Below are positions 28,701-37,083 of a stretch of DNA of 64,000 nucleotides, piece by piece. How positions within the stretch are numbered: the first letter of the stretch is position 1; the number at the start of each line of letters is the position of its first letter. Source of the stretch: Pseudocolwellia agarivorans (lineage in GTDB: Bacteria; Pseudomonadota; Gammaproteobacteria; Enterobacterales; Alteromonadaceae); the NCBI RefSeq assembly GCF_002000085.1, contig NZ_MUZU01000003.1:331119-395118 (forward strand), in the 5' to 3' direction. Made by a program: the position numbers and the translations under genes. The notes below the pieces were generated by a model that did no database searches, was not told the DNA's origin, and worked only from the letters and a program-made list of their open reading frames with translations.

Positions 28701-30342
28701 GATAGAGACGCTGCGATTGCTTTGTCGTTATATCAATTCCCCAAAGAGAATCGTTATTTGAAAACAATAGCATTGAACTATTGGGTAAAAAACCTAGTAT
28801 GTTATTTACGTCTTGTTTCACACTTTTATAATTTTTATCTAAAGCAGCATCAAAAAATTTTTCCACCTTAAATTCATCAAGCATTACTTTAAAAATACCT
28901 TGAGAATTAACAAGCCAAAGTAAGTTATTTTCATCAACAAAAAAGTTTATTACTTCAGAATGAAATAGTTTATCTATTTCAGGAGAAAAAGCATTTGGTA
29001 CAATTTTACGAGTTATTGTGTCAAAGACAGTAATACCTTTATAAGTTCCTAGAATTAAATAGTTATTATAATAAGCCATCTGAAAAATATGACTTTCACC
29101 ATAAAGTTCTTTACGATTTTGTACGGCTAAATAAGATTTTACCTTTTGGTTAACTCCATTAACCAAATTTAGTCCGTTACCGGTAGCAACCCAAAATAAG
29201 TCTTTGTTTTTATGGTGGGGTAATATTTTCCATACTTCGTTGTAACTTAAACTTCCAAAACTTTTTTGATTATAAGTAAAATTAGTCACTAACTCGGTTG
29301 ATGGATCCCATAAATAAACACCAGAAGAATTAGTCCCTAACCAAAAAACACCATTACGATCTTTCGTTATAGAACGAATAATATTGTCTGATGCGTTATC
29401 AAATGCATCAGTAAACCCAAATAAATGTTCGAGCCTATTTTCTTTTAATAAAATAACGGATAAGCCTTGATGACTTGCAATATAAAGTTTTTCACCATCT
29501 TGATAAAATTGCCAAATCGCTATTCCCTCAGCTAATTTTTTATATTTGGGTAGTTTTTTATCTTGAAGAAAAAAAGCATCAATCTCACTTATATCTAGCA
29601 CTAAAGCACTGATGTACGTACCAATATATAAATTGTTTTGATAGGTATGCAGCTTATAAACTTTTGATTCTCTAACCGCCGCAACACTTTGCCCTTTACT
29701 GCTAATATCGGGAAGTTTTTTCCATTTATTCTGAATCGTGTGGTAAACAAAAAGACCAACATCCGTCGCTAAAAACAAATAATCATTATTCATCACTATA
29801 TGATGTATCCAATTATCATTTATTAATTCTAACGATAGATCTAGTACCTCAACTGCTGTGCTGTCAGATTTTTTAAAGGTAAATATTTTTTTAGAAGAAG
29901 AAATCCAAAACGTGTTGTCGTGTTCTAACACATGAGAAATATATTCATTTTTATTTAATAATGCTTGAGCAACAATCAATTGATACTGAGTGGTTTTAGG
30001 ATTGTAAGTATAAATACCTTGGTCTAATACGTTAATCCATAAAAGCCCGTCAGAATCTTCAAGCAAAATTCTAATTTCAAATGAATCAAAGTCACCTTGC
30101 GGCCCTTTTAATGTTCGAAAAGAGTAACCATCATAAAAATTTAAACCACTCTCAGTGGCTAACCACATAAATCCGGTAGAATCTTGTAATAGAGAATTAA
30201 CGGTGCCTTGTGATAAACCATCATCAACACTTAACTGAGACAGGCTTAAATTATTAACATTCGCATATAGCTTACTAGTGAATAAGCCACTAACTAAAAA
30301 TAAAACAAACAACAAAAATGTTGTATTAATTGTCTTCAACAT
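25780..30342 (-). CDS. Periplasmic two-component-type propeller sensor with PAS, GGDEF and EAL domains
   Basis: 1520 residues. A signal peptide (1-27) is followed by about 14 beta-propeller repeats of the two-component-regulator type (DGLSQGTVNSLLQDSTGFMW onward) and a Y_Y_Y domain ending near 785. A membrane helix (about 795-815), two PAS domains (about 840-1090), GGDEF (intact GGDEF near 1172) and EAL follow. The EAL opening reads ELLLRW instead of EALLRW, but downstream catalytic marks are intact (DDFGTGYSSL near 1422, AEGVET, QGYLYSRP). It should convert an external, probably saccharide-type, cue into c-di-GMP turnover. It may feed the adhesin at 58707; that link is inference. Confidence 0.92.
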   Translation of the reverse strand: MLKTINTTFLLFVLFLVSGLFTSKLYANVNNLSLSQLSVDDGLSQGTVNSLLQDSTGFMWLATESGLNFYDGYSFRTLKGPQGDFDSFEIRILLEDSDGLLWINVLDQGIYTYNPKTTQYQLIVAQALLNKNEYISHVLEHDNTFWISSSKKIFTFKKSDSTAVEVLDLSLELINDNWIHHIVMNNDYLFLATDVGLFVYHTIQNKWKKLPDISSKGQSVAAVRESKVYKLHTYQNNLYIGTYISALVLDISEIDAFFLQDKKLPKYKKLAEGIAIWQFYQDGEKLYIASHQGLSVILLKENRLEHLFGFTDAFDNASDNIIRSITKDRNGVFWLGTNSSGVYLWDPSTELVTNFTYNQKSFGSLSYNEVWKILPHHKNKDLFWVATGNGLNLVNGVNQKVKSYLAVQNRKELYGESHIFQMAYYNNYLILGTYKGITVFDTITRKIVPNAFSPEIDKLFHSEVINFFVDENNLLWLVNSQGIFKVMLDEFKVEKFFDAALDKNYKSVKQDVNNILGFLPNSSMLLFSNNDSLWGIDITTKQSQRLYQHPRTNISEWSYIDNWVIDKSQTLWLSFVGKGLIGLSLPDFKPTYYYSSSNSPIDNNIYNLKIDNEGDIWFSSHDGLFMMNRESHHFRNFGVKDGLVNKEFNGGAGGVVNGNKFAYGGMAGLSLFDPIIFKKQQSQNTSSFKLKVTHVNVLSRELNLPITFEPDQKILLNYNDVGIRVDFSAFTFGRNNEVKYQFKLMGHDNVEYPLTSENSITFPTLASGNHTLEARIKSPLTGKYSEPARIVFSISYSPWASPFAYFIYLFVTLSIITIWIYKRQLQRKALLSIHEEVKYRENRLQLALIGSNSEVWDWQAHNNLIFAKRATEDLGLKKYGDSYSFEKHVELIHPDDQENFIGRWRLFLNQKNTEGNFNCTYRLKSKSGQWLWYKDLGKIVEFYPNGSPSRVTGSYTNITENKAAEERALYYGDAFKQTKDWVFIISENFTRVTANQSLCDVFGWEKNEFDFNNELFGFNKDQRKKYREVFSSLNEGEHWRGEERIFINSQVEYHVILNITVSRNTTNNQLHYICVFTDITAQKTAEKELRYLANYDHLTNLPNRSFLLERIQDAMNYSHKKKSSIALFFIDLDRFKQVNDSLGHDNGDLLLKEITVRLNSILRARDTVARIGGDEFVVLLEYFKGTAQLSQIAQKMITTIGEPVNLNSNIVSVGASIGIALYPDDAKNSDELLHHADIAMYYSKQLGRNTYQFFTERMNQEATERLQVESNLKQAIYNQEFVNYYQPIVNPLLNQTIGLELLLRWQSKGGLISPLVFIPKAEELGLIITITEQVVNIGLQRLVEWRKHNQELFLSINISPFHFVNDNLYPFIKAQLKKYDLPPSAIKLEVTESALIAEPKKAISTMNALSDLGILMALDDFGTGYSSLSYLKQLPLHVIKIDRSFVSGIGVDDTDEAIVDATIVLAKRLNMKCIAEGVETQEQLDYLLARQCHNIQGYLYSRPMDAAGTTQYLSKDSDEK

Positions 30343-30634
30343 ATAACTGAATTTCTACCTGTATTCATGGCAATTCCATTTTATAGACAAATTAAAAAAA
30401 TTTTCAACGCTTGTCGGAACAACTGATACCTTTCTATCATAGAACACTTTTTTATAGCAAATGACAACACCAAAAAAAACTATTTTTTATATACTTACCA
30501 CACAATTTATTCATATTACCAGCCAATATCATCAAAAGGCATTACTCAAAAAATCTTTAATTTTTCGCCAAACCTTGAAATATACGTTGAGAGTAATTAC
30601 ATATACTCTACTACTAATCACTAGGTCATCACTT
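30343..30634. other. Divergent region before prlC
   Basis: About 290 bases between the propeller sensor gene (minus) and prlC (plus). The frame of prlC stays open upstream to 30461, but that part encodes a basic, hydrophobic stretch with no family match, so I treat it as untranslated leader. Promoters for both genes must lie here; none is clear. Confidence 0.55.
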
Positions 30635-32665
30635 ATGGCACATTCGTTACCCGTATTCTCAGAAATTTTACCGAAAAATATTAAATCAAGCGTTGAACAA
30701 GCCATCACAAACTGTAAAAAAGTCATTGAAGATGTGCTCTCCTCAACCTCTGAATACACTTGGCAAACGTTAGTAGAACCCATTGATGAAGTAGACGATA
30801 CCTTAGGAAAATTATTTTCACCTATTTCTCACATGAACTCTGTAGTAAGCAGCGATGAACTAAGAGAAGCTTATGAATCGTGTTTACCTTTGCTGTCTGA
30901 ATACGGCACTTTTGTTGGTCAACACAAACCACTTTATCAAGCTTATCAACAACTCGCCGACAGCGAGCATTACAACACTTTAAATATAGCTCAAAAAAAA
31001 GTAATAGATAATGCCTTACGCGATTTTAAATTGTCAGGTATTGCGTTGGCAGATGATCAACAAAAACGTTATGGCGAAATATCAACGCGCTTATCTGAGC
31101 TTAGCTCACAATTTAGTAATAACGTATTGGATGCAACACAAGCCTTCACCATCAATATTACTAATGAGGATGAATTATCAGGATTACCCGAAAGCGCAAA
31201 AGAAGCAGCAAAAGCACTCGCCGCTGAACAAAATTTATCTGGCTGGTTGTTCACCCTAGATTTTCCAAGTTATTTACCCGTAATGACCTACTGCGATAAC
31301 CGTGAATTACGTGAGAAAGTATACACCGCTTTTGCGACTAGAGCCTCAGACCAAGGCCCCAATGCGGGAGAATTTGATAACAGCGAAAATATGCTCGAAA
31401 TTTTAAATCTTCGTCATGAACTTGCCCAATTATTAGGTTTTAATAACTACGCTGAAAAATCTATTGAAACTAAAATGGCATCACAAACCAGCCAAGTTAT
31501 TCAATTTTTAGAAGACCTCGCCGCTAAATCTAAAAGCCAAGGCGAAACCGAACTTGCTGAACTTACCGAGTTTGCTAAAACAATTGATGCTTCAGCAACC
31601 GACCTTCAAGCGTGGGATTTAGCCTATTACGGCGAAAAGCTGAAACAAGAAAAATACTCAATCTCCGACGAAGAGCTACGTCCTTACTTTCCTGAAAACA
31701 AAATTGTTGCCGGTTTATTTCAGGTAGTTCATAAGCTATTTGGTTTAACTATTACTGAATGTAGCGATATTGATACTTGGCATAAAGACGTTAAATTTTA
31801 TGACGTGTTTGATTCAAACAACAACTTACGCGGTAGCTTTTATTTAGACTTATACGCACGTGCTAAAAAACGTGGTGGTGCTTGGATGGACGACTGCATA
31901 GGTCGTAGAGAATTAGCCAATGGCGACATTCAACTCCCAGTCGCTTACCTAACCTGTAACTTTAACAAACCTGTTGGCGGTAAACCGGCATTATTTACTC
32001 ACGACGAAGTAGTTACCTTATTCCATGAATTTGGCCATGGTCTTCACCACATGCTTACGCAAATTAATGCCAGTGGCGTATCGGGTATCAACGGCGTTCC
32101 GTGGGATGCGGTAGAATTACCTAGCCAGTTTTTAGAAAATTGGTGTTACGAGCCTGAAGCACTCGCCTTTATGTCAGGCCATTACGAAACGGGCGAACCT
32201 TTACCAAAAGAAATGTTAGACAAAATGCTAGCAGCTAAAAACTTTCAATCGGCTATGCAAATGCTTCGTCAATTAGAATTCTCGTTATTTGATTTTAAAA
32301 TGCATTTAAACTTTGATGCTTCAAAAGATAACACCAACTACATTCAAAACATTTTAGATGAAGTAAGGGCCGAATACTCAGTAACAAAAGCTCCTAGCTT
32401 TAATCGCTTTCAACATGGTTTTGGTCATATATTTGGTGGTGGTTACGCAGCAGGCTATTACAGCTACAAATGGGCTGAAGTACTTTCTGCTGATGCTTTT
32501 TCAAGATTCGAAGAAGAAGGCGTATTCAACCAACAAGTAGGACACGACTTTTTAACCAATATTCTTGAAAAAGGTGGTTCACAAGAACCTAGCGAACTAT
32601 TTAAAGCCTTTAGAGGTAGAGAGCCAAGTATCGATGCGCTACTTCGTCATAGTGGCATTCTTTAA
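30635..32665 (+). CDS. prlC: Oligopeptidase A (M3 zinc metallopeptidase)
   Basis: Cytosolic peptidase that degrades peptides, including cleaved signal peptides. From ATG at 30635 it is 676 residues, the family length, and begins SLPVFSEILPKNI like other PrlC proteins. The zinc site FHEFGHGLHHML is near residue 463, and the third-ligand region (LPSQFLENW) near 498-506. Further marks are YEPEALAFMSGHYETG and FGHIFGGGYAAGYYSYKWAE. A longer frame to 30461 adds 58 residues without support. rsmJ follows two genes later, as in related genomes. Confidence 0.95.
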   Translation: MAHSLPVFSEILPKNIKSSVEQAITNCKKVIEDVLSSTSEYTWQTLVEPIDEVDDTLGKLFSPISHMNSVVSSDELREAYESCLPLLSEYGTFVGQHKPLYQAYQQLADSEHYNTLNIAQKKVIDNALRDFKLSGIALADDQQKRYGEISTRLSELSSQFSNNVLDATQAFTINITNEDELSGLPESAKEAAKALAAEQNLSGWLFTLDFPSYLPVMTYCDNRELREKVYTAFATRASDQGPNAGEFDNSENMLEILNLRHELAQLLGFNNYAEKSIETKMASQTSQVIQFLEDLAAKSKSQGETELAELTEFAKTIDASATDLQAWDLAYYGEKLKQEKYSISDEELRPYFPENKIVAGLFQVVHKLFGLTITECSDIDTWHKDVKFYDVFDSNNNLRGSFYLDLYARAKKRGGAWMDDCIGRRELANGDIQLPVAYLTCNFNKPVGGKPALFTHDEVVTLFHEFGHGLHHMLTQINASGVSGINGVPWDAVELPSQFLENWCYEPEALAFMSGHYETGEPLPKEMLDKMLAAKNFQSAMQMLRQLEFSLFDFKMHLNFDASKDNTNYIQNILDEVRAEYSVTKAPSFNRFQHGFGHIFGGGYAAGYYSYKWAEVLSADAFSRFEEEGVFNQQVGHDFLTNILEKGGSQEPSELFKAFRGREPSIDALLRHSGIL

Positions 32666-32709
32666 AGGCACGCGCTAAAAGTTAAATTTTAGTATACTGA
32701 TAAAACTTA

Positions 32710-32740
32710 AATGCATTGGCTTTTTGGCCAGTGCATTTTT
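32710..32740 (+). terminator. Intrinsic terminator after prlC
   Basis: AATGCATTGGC and GCCAGTGCATT pair over 11 bases (one G-U) around a 6-base loop, followed by TTTTT. It separates prlC from the glycosylase-like gene, which starts 30 bases further on. Confidence 0.75.
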
Positions 32741-32769
32741 CATTTAACTAACAAGACCCACTTCACTCC

Positions 32770-33477
32770 ATGGACAAATTAGAATCATTTAAAGCGTTAT
32801 ACCAAAGAGCTGCAGACCGCAAAGGTGGTAAGCAAGCACTTAATCTTTTGTTATCTGATGTTGCGCCCTTCAGTAAGGCTGAATTGAAAAATACGCTAAC
32901 TGATGACCGAGTGCTATCAGCCTTTACCAAAAAAATATTTCAATCGGGTTTTGTATGGCGTGTAGTTGAAAATAAATGGGATAACTTTGAAGAAAATTTT
33001 TTTCAATTCAACTTAGAAAAAATATTAATGATGCCTGAAGAAATGATGGAGAGAAAAGCCACAGATCCTAAAATAATTCGCAATTATAACAAAGTAAAAA
33101 CCATTAAAGCTAATGCTCAAATGATGTTTAACGAACAACAAAATGGTCATTCTTTTATTGAATTTATGGTTAATTGGCCCGCCGATAACATGATAGGTTT
33201 ATGGGCTTACCTTAAAAAAAATGGTGCACGCTTAGGTGGAAATACCGGCCCTTATGCATTAAGAGCTTTAGGTATAGACACCTTTTTATTAACGCGAGAT
33301 ATTGAAGCCTACTTTCGTGCACACGATATTGTTACTGGCGGCATTCAAACAAAAACCAGTTTAAAAGCCATTCAAGACAGCTTTAACCAATGGCAAACCG
33401 AATGCGATTTATCGTTAAGTCAATTAAGCCGACTCGTTGCTTATGCAACTGGCGATAACAACGTACAAGTTGCCTAA
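32770..33477 (+). CDS. DNA-3-methyladenine glycosylase I (Tag) family protein
   Basis: 235 residues. The central IFQSGFVWRVVENKWDNFEE (about 56-75) and the segment YLKKNGARLGGNTGPYALR (about 148-166) match the Tag-like helix-hairpin-helix glycosylase family. Classical Tag begins with a zinc-binding CxW type N-terminus, which is absent here, so this belongs to the longer divergent subgroup often annotated only by family. It probably acts in repair of alkylated bases, but the substrate is unproven. It lies between prlC and rsmJ, 43 bases before the latter. Confidence 0.75.
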   Translation: MDKLESFKALYQRAADRKGGKQALNLLLSDVAPFSKAELKNTLTDDRVLSAFTKKIFQSGFVWRVVENKWDNFEENFFQFNLEKILMMPEEMMERKATDPKIIRNYNKVKTIKANAQMMFNEQQNGHSFIEFMVNWPADNMIGLWAYLKKNGARLGGNTGPYALRALGIDTFLLTRDIEAYFRAHDIVTGGIQTKTSLKAIQDSFNQWQTECDLSLSQLSRLVAYATGDNNVQVA

Positions 33478-33520
33478 TACAAAAACCTAGCAACATGAAC
33501 AAACCAAATGAGTAAGTAAA

Positions 33521-34327
33521 ATGACCGAATTAAATGAAAAATTTGCCCATGTTGCCGTTGGTTATGTAGATAGTACCGATACCGAATTAGCCAAAAAAAT
33601 CGCTCAAAAATGGCGACTACAATACATAGGCGACGTTGCTTCAGTAACCAAACACCCACAACTGACTTTTTTACTACAAGTTAATTTTCAAACCCTTGAA
33701 TTAATTAAAATAGACGAACCTAAACTCAGCGCCATTAAAGTCGACTTTGTAGAAGGTGCTGCCGCGCATCGACGTAAATTTGGTGGAGGCAGAGGTCAAG
33801 ACATTGCCAAAGCCGTAGGCTTAAAACACGGGTTTACCCCACATGTATTAGATGCCACAGCCGGACTCGGACGAGACTCTTTTGTATTAGCATCTTTAGG
33901 CTGCCAAGTAACCATGATAGAGCGCATGCCCATTGTAGCCGCCTTATTAGGAGACGGTTTAGCACGTGCAATATTAAATACCGAAGTAGCAGATATTATT
34001 AGCAAAATGGAATTAGTGCACAGTTGTTTAACTAAAAACAGCTTTGAACACCTACAACCTGACGTGGTGTATTTAGATCCTATGTACCCACACAGAGAAA
34101 AATCAGCGGCAGTAAAAAAAGAAATGCGGGTATTTCAAACCCTTGTTGGTGAAGACCTAGATGCCGACGCATTACTCGCGCCAGCATTAGCGATAGCGAA
34201 ATACCGAGTGGTAGTAAAACGCCCAACTTATGCGCCACCGTTAGATAACAAGAAGCCATCTACCAGCATTAAAATGAAAAAAAACAGATTCGACGTGTAT
34301 GTCAATCAAGGTATTCCAAAACTTTAG
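33521..34327 (+). CDS. rsmJ: 16S rRNA (guanine1516-N2)-methyltransferase
   Basis: SAM-dependent methyltransferase that modifies G1516 of 16S rRNA. 268 residues. The family opening motif [20 protein letters not shown] is near 74-93 and SAM motif I is [19 protein letters not shown] near 108-126. The acidic motif MIERMP follows, and [20 protein letters not shown] near 182-201 is the catalytic/base-binding region. Proximity to prlC is conserved in gammaproteobacteria. Confidence 0.95.
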   Translation: MTELNEKFAHVAVGYVDSTDTELAKKIAQKWRLQYIGDVASVTKHPQLTFLLQVNFQTLELIKIDEPKLSAIKVDFVEGAAAHRRKFGGGRGQDIAKAVGLKHGFTPHVLDATAGLGRDSFVLASLGCQVTMIERMPIVAALLGDGLARAILNTEVADIISKMELVHSCLTKNSFEHLQPDVVYLDPMYPHREKSAAVKKEMRVFQTLVGEDLDADALLAPALAIAKYRVVVKRPTYAPPLDNKKPSTSIKMKKNRFDVYVNQGIPKL

Positions 34328-34349
34328 GGTAGATGCCCTACAAAACAAG

Positions 34350-34384
34350 GTGTCGCTGAAACCATACTTTGCTAACAGCGACAC
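34350..34384. terminator. Hairpin between rsmJ and the LapA-domain gene
   Basis: GTGTCGCTG and CAGCGACAC form a perfect 9-base stem with a 17-base loop between convergent genes. T runs are poor on both strands, so termination strength is doubtful. Confidence 0.4.
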
Positions 34385-34439
34385 AAAACATTTCTCGCTA
34401 CAACCTTAAATTAATCTTATTCAAAATATTTAGTCTCGC

Positions 34440-34631
34440 TCATGCATCGGGGTTTGATAATACAATACCGATACTAACCCCCATTGAAAGTGCAAAACAT
34501 ATAACAGCAGCTATAGGTAATTCAACAGACCATTGAAACAAAGCAATATCTACTAGTGATTCATTATGAAAGATAACGAATACTGAAAATACCAGTAACA
34601 AAAATAGAACCGCCTTTAATATAGTTTTCAT
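34440..34631 (-). CDS. LapA-domain (DUF1049) small inner-membrane protein
   Basis: 63 residues from ATG at 34631, which has GGGAG at proper spacing; the frame extends four codons to a TTG that I reject. Two membrane helices (about 3-20 and 37-58) flank the short segment NESLVDIALFQWSVELP, the pattern of the lipopolysaccharide-assembly A-like domain. In Escherichia coli LapA works with LapB on LpxC stability, but there is no lapB next to it, so this may be a paralogue. This LapA is unrelated to the LapA adhesin. Confidence 0.7.
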   Translation of the reverse strand: MKTILKAVLFLLLVFSVFVIFHNESLVDIALFQWSVELPIAAVICFALSMGVSIGIVLSNPDA

Positions 34632-34707
34632 ATTATCTCCCAATAAAAACTAACTAATACCCACAAGTATTATTTATATTCAAAAGAATTAGACGATTGA
34701 ACTCACC

Positions 34708-34748
34708 AGAAGTCACAAAATAAATAACTGAATTATTTTGTGACTTCT
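34708..34748. repeat. Perfect 16-base inverted repeat (palindrome family 2, copy 1)
   Basis: AGAAGTCACAAAATAA (34708-34723) and its exact complement TTATTTTGTGACTTCT (34733-34748) flank a 9-base spacer. It lies in the divergent region between the LapA-domain gene and a lipoprotein gene. The AAGTCACAA / TTGTGACTT core recurs at 45038-45088. Confidence 0.8.
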
Positions 34749-34789
34749 ACTACTATTGCCGCATCTAACTAATCAGTAACGTTTTTACC

Positions 34790-34812
34790 CTGCCCCAAAA
34801 AAAGTGGGGCAG
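34790..34812 (+). promoter_or_regulatory. GC-rich hairpin in the lipoprotein gene leader
   Basis: CTGCCCCA (34790-34797) and TGGGGCAG (34805-34812) make a perfect 8-base stem with a 7-base A-rich loop, 21 bases before the ATG at 34834. There is no T run, so it is not a terminator. It could protect or regulate the leader of the message. Confidence 0.45.
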
Positions 34813-34833
34813 AATTAATATTAGGAAATACAT

Positions 34834-35346
34834 ATGAAACACATACTACTTATTACATGTTTAGCAATTTTATTTACAGGCTGTACATCAACATCAAAAT
34901 TAGAAGACTATGCGAATAACCCAAACGGCATGTGGGCAGAAGGTAAAAAACTATCAGAAAAAGGTGAAGCTCTTATTAGTAAAGGTGAAAAAGTCATAGA
35001 AAATGCGCGCATTAAGGCTAATCAAGGAGAAGCACTTATTCAATCGAGTAATGACGCGATAATAAGAGCAAGACAAGATTATCAATTAGAGGCAGCAAAA
35101 TCGGGTAGATCAACCAGCCCAAAAGAAGTTGAATACGAAGCCGAACGTTTAGCTGCTATCGGTGAAAAATGGGAAAAAGCGATATCAAATGTAAATAAAG
35201 GAAAAGCAGCTATAGCGCAATCTAAAAAAGCAGAGAATGAAGGACAAGAACAAATAGAAAAAGGTCGTCAATTAGTTGAACAAGGTACCAACTTTATTCG
35301 TAATAGCCAAAAAATGAGACTTGAACAGACAACAACAACCTTATAA
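34834..35346 (+). CDS. Lipoprotein with helical/coiled-coil body, unknown function
   Basis: 170 residues. The lipobox LFTGC gives lipidated Cys17; the next residues are Thr-Ser, not Asp, which favours the outer membrane. The rest is a charged, Ala/Glu/Lys/Gln-rich helical repeat (KKLSEKGEALISKGEKVIEN, later GKAAIAQSKKAENEGQEQIE), in which the GEAL/KGE unit recurs several times, suggesting a long coiled coil. Its own promoter region holds two hairpins. I do not recognise the family. Confidence 0.7.
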   Translation: MKHILLITCLAILFTGCTSTSKLEDYANNPNGMWAEGKKLSEKGEALISKGEKVIENARIKANQGEALIQSSNDAIIRARQDYQLEAAKSGRSTSPKEVEYEAERLAAIGEKWEKAISNVNKGKAAIAQSKKAENEGQEQIEKGRQLVEQGTNFIRNSQKMRLEQTTTTL

Positions 35347-35369
35347 TACCCCGTCACATCATTATCTCT

Positions 35370-35415
35370 AATCTGCTTATCATTAAACCCCATGTAGGGT
35401 TTAGGTAAGCAGATT
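35370..35415 (+). terminator. Long hairpin after the lipoprotein gene
   Basis: AATCTGCTTA pairs with TAAGCAGATT and, after a small bulge, TAAACCC with GGGTTTA, around a 6-base loop. It lies 24 bases beyond the stop. The T run is missing, but position and stability suit a 3' end. Confidence 0.5.
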
Positions 35416-35481
35416 ATGTAAATAACGCCCCAAATATTAAATTAACAATAAAAAACTGATTAAACATATAGAGTTAAGAGT

Positions 35482-35510
35482 AAAGCGATAACGTATCGTT
35501 TTATTTTTTT
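35482..35510 (+). terminator. Hairpin with T tract in the porin upstream region
   Basis: AAAGCGATA and TATCGTTTT pair with a 3-base loop, followed by an uninterrupted T-rich tail (TTTTATTTTTTT). It has intrinsic-terminator shape about 135 bases after the lipoprotein gene. It might end a read-through message or a small RNA. Confidence 0.4.
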
Positions 35511-35797
35511 ATCACTTGCTAGTCATCCCATGGCTCACTTACACCCTCCCATTAAAGTCATGTATTTTTATTTGTAATCTTTACATGAAAGATAAAACAT
35601 ATTTTAAAAATTAATTTTTTATTATCTCTAAAGTTGTTTATTAAAAATTGAACCATACCTCTTTTTCGACTAAGTCGCTTGCAATTGTTTATAGCTTGTA
35701 TATGCAATGTTAAAAAAATGAGTCCAAATTAGTATACAGTATATCTTACTGTTTTATTTACAATTAATTACATCCAAACGTTTATCTTTATTGCTTA

Positions 35798-35824
35798 TTG
35801 ATCATATGTTCATGTTAGTATAAT
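35798..35824 (+). promoter_or_regulatory. Candidate promoter of the porin operon
   Basis: A consensus TATAAT lies at 35819-35824 with TTGATC 15 bases upstream (35798-35803), giving a leader of about 50 bases before the porin ATG. The -10 is perfect, the spacing slightly short. Confidence 0.4.
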
Positions 35825-35880
35825 GTTCTGGTAATTAGATATAACCAGTTTTTTTATTAAACTAAAATATGGACTAATTG

Positions 35881-37071
35881 ATGAATAAAATATTCAAATG
35901 CTCACTTATTGCGTCGTGTTTATTGACGCAACCTGTTTTTTCTGCTTCGGCTGATAGTCGTATTGATAATCTTATTGAGGCTCTAGATAAAGTAAAAATT
36001 TCTGGCTATTTAAATTTAACTGCCGGTACGGCTAAAAACGACAAGCCCTTTTTTGATTATGATAAAAAGTTAAGCACCACGAATGAAACTTGGGGAGGTG
36101 TTCAAATTGATTTTAATGCTTCTGAAAATTTAGATTTTACCTTATTAACGAAATTCTTCGCAGAAAGTCGCCCTTATGATGATAGCTTTGGCGTTGATTT
36201 AGCTTATTTGACCTACAAACTCTCCGATCAAACTAAAGTGCGTGCAGGGATTTTACGTGTGCCTCTTTATAAGGATAGCGATTATAAAGACACAGGGTTC
36301 GCTCAGTTATGGTTGCGTACCCCCGAACTTGTTTATGCAAACAATAAAGTTCAACGACATACAGGTATAGAGGTATTACAAGATTTTTATGTAGGTGATG
36401 GAACTATACAAGTACAAGCATTTTATGGTCAAAATGAAGACCCTCGTGCTAAAGCATCAGTAAATAGCAATAAAACCTTTATTATTGATGACATTATGGG
36501 TGTACACGCTACATACACTATTGATGAACATTTATTTAAAGTAGGTGCAACAACACGAACTGAGCCAGGTGAATTAGAAGACTTTATTTTCGTGAATAAC
36601 GCAGGTAAACAAAGACTACACGTGAATGGGTATTATGCCGGTGGTCGCCAAACATTCTATTCTCTAGGTTATGGATATGATAACGGTGAATGGAAAATTG
36701 ATGCTGAGACTATATTTGAAATCACAGATGGTAGTCGTCAAGACAATGGTAAATATTATGCGTCTGCTGGTTATCGATTTGGAGCTATGACACCTTATAT
36801 CATGTATCAATATAGAGAGACATTAGATGATAGAAAACGTGGTGTAAATTTTGATGTTTATACTGCACCTGACGGTACTAAAAGTCGTTTTAATTTCCAA
36901 AAGTCATATACGCAAGATATTTTATCTTTAGGCGCCCGTTACGACATTTCAAGTAACTTAGCATTTAAAGTTCAAATTGACAGCTACGGAGATACTTCAA
37001 AAGGCGTAAATGGTAACGTGCAAAAGCAAGATAATGAATTATACAGTGTTAGCTTACAGGCTGTTTTTTAA
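35881..37071 (+). CDS. Outer-membrane porin-like beta-barrel protein
   Basis: 396 residues from ATG at 35881 (GGA seven bases upstream; a TTG one codon earlier is rejected). The signal peptide ends near FSASA. A short helical segment ADSRIDNLIEALDKV precedes alternating amphipathic strands (VKISGYLNLTAG onward), and the protein ends in aromatic YSVSLQAVF, the outer-membrane insertion signal. It is a barrel of porin size, but I cannot name the substrate. Only 12 bases separate it from the binding-protein gene, so they share an operon with the chemoreceptor. Confidence 0.8.
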   Translation: MNKIFKCSLIASCLLTQPVFSASADSRIDNLIEALDKVKISGYLNLTAGTAKNDKPFFDYDKKLSTTNETWGGVQIDFNASENLDFTLLTKFFAESRPYDDSFGVDLAYLTYKLSDQTKVRAGILRVPLYKDSDYKDTGFAQLWLRTPELVYANNKVQRHTGIEVLQDFYVGDGTIQVQAFYGQNEDPRAKASVNSNKTFIIDDIMGVHATYTIDEHLFKVGATTRTEPGELEDFIFVNNAGKQRLHVNGYYAGGRQTFYSLGYGYDNGEWKIDAETIFEITDGSRQDNGKYYASAGYRFGAMTPYIMYQYRETLDDRKRGVNFDVYTAPDGTKSRFNFQKSYTQDILSLGARYDISSNLAFKVQIDSYGDTSKGVNGNVQKQDNELYSVSLQAVF

Positions 37072-37083
37072 GGAGAAGTACCA

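Larger units (their letters stand above)
35347..35880. other. Intergenic region upstream of the porin operon
   Basis: About 530 bases. It holds a long hairpin (35370-35415), a second terminator-like hairpin (35482-35510) and a candidate promoter (35798-35824). A dyad ACAGTA / ACTGT near 35743-35754 might be a binding site. No gene is evident. Confidence 0.55.

Noticed and set aside
30461..30634. 58-codon N-terminal extension of prlC
   Set aside because: The extension is unlike the PrlC family and the ATG at 30635 gives the normal start and length.
34708..34748. Inverted repeat as a CRP binding site
   Set aside because: The half sites are in reverse order (TCACA ... TGTGA outward) and 21 or more bases apart; CRP needs TGTGA-N6-TCACA.
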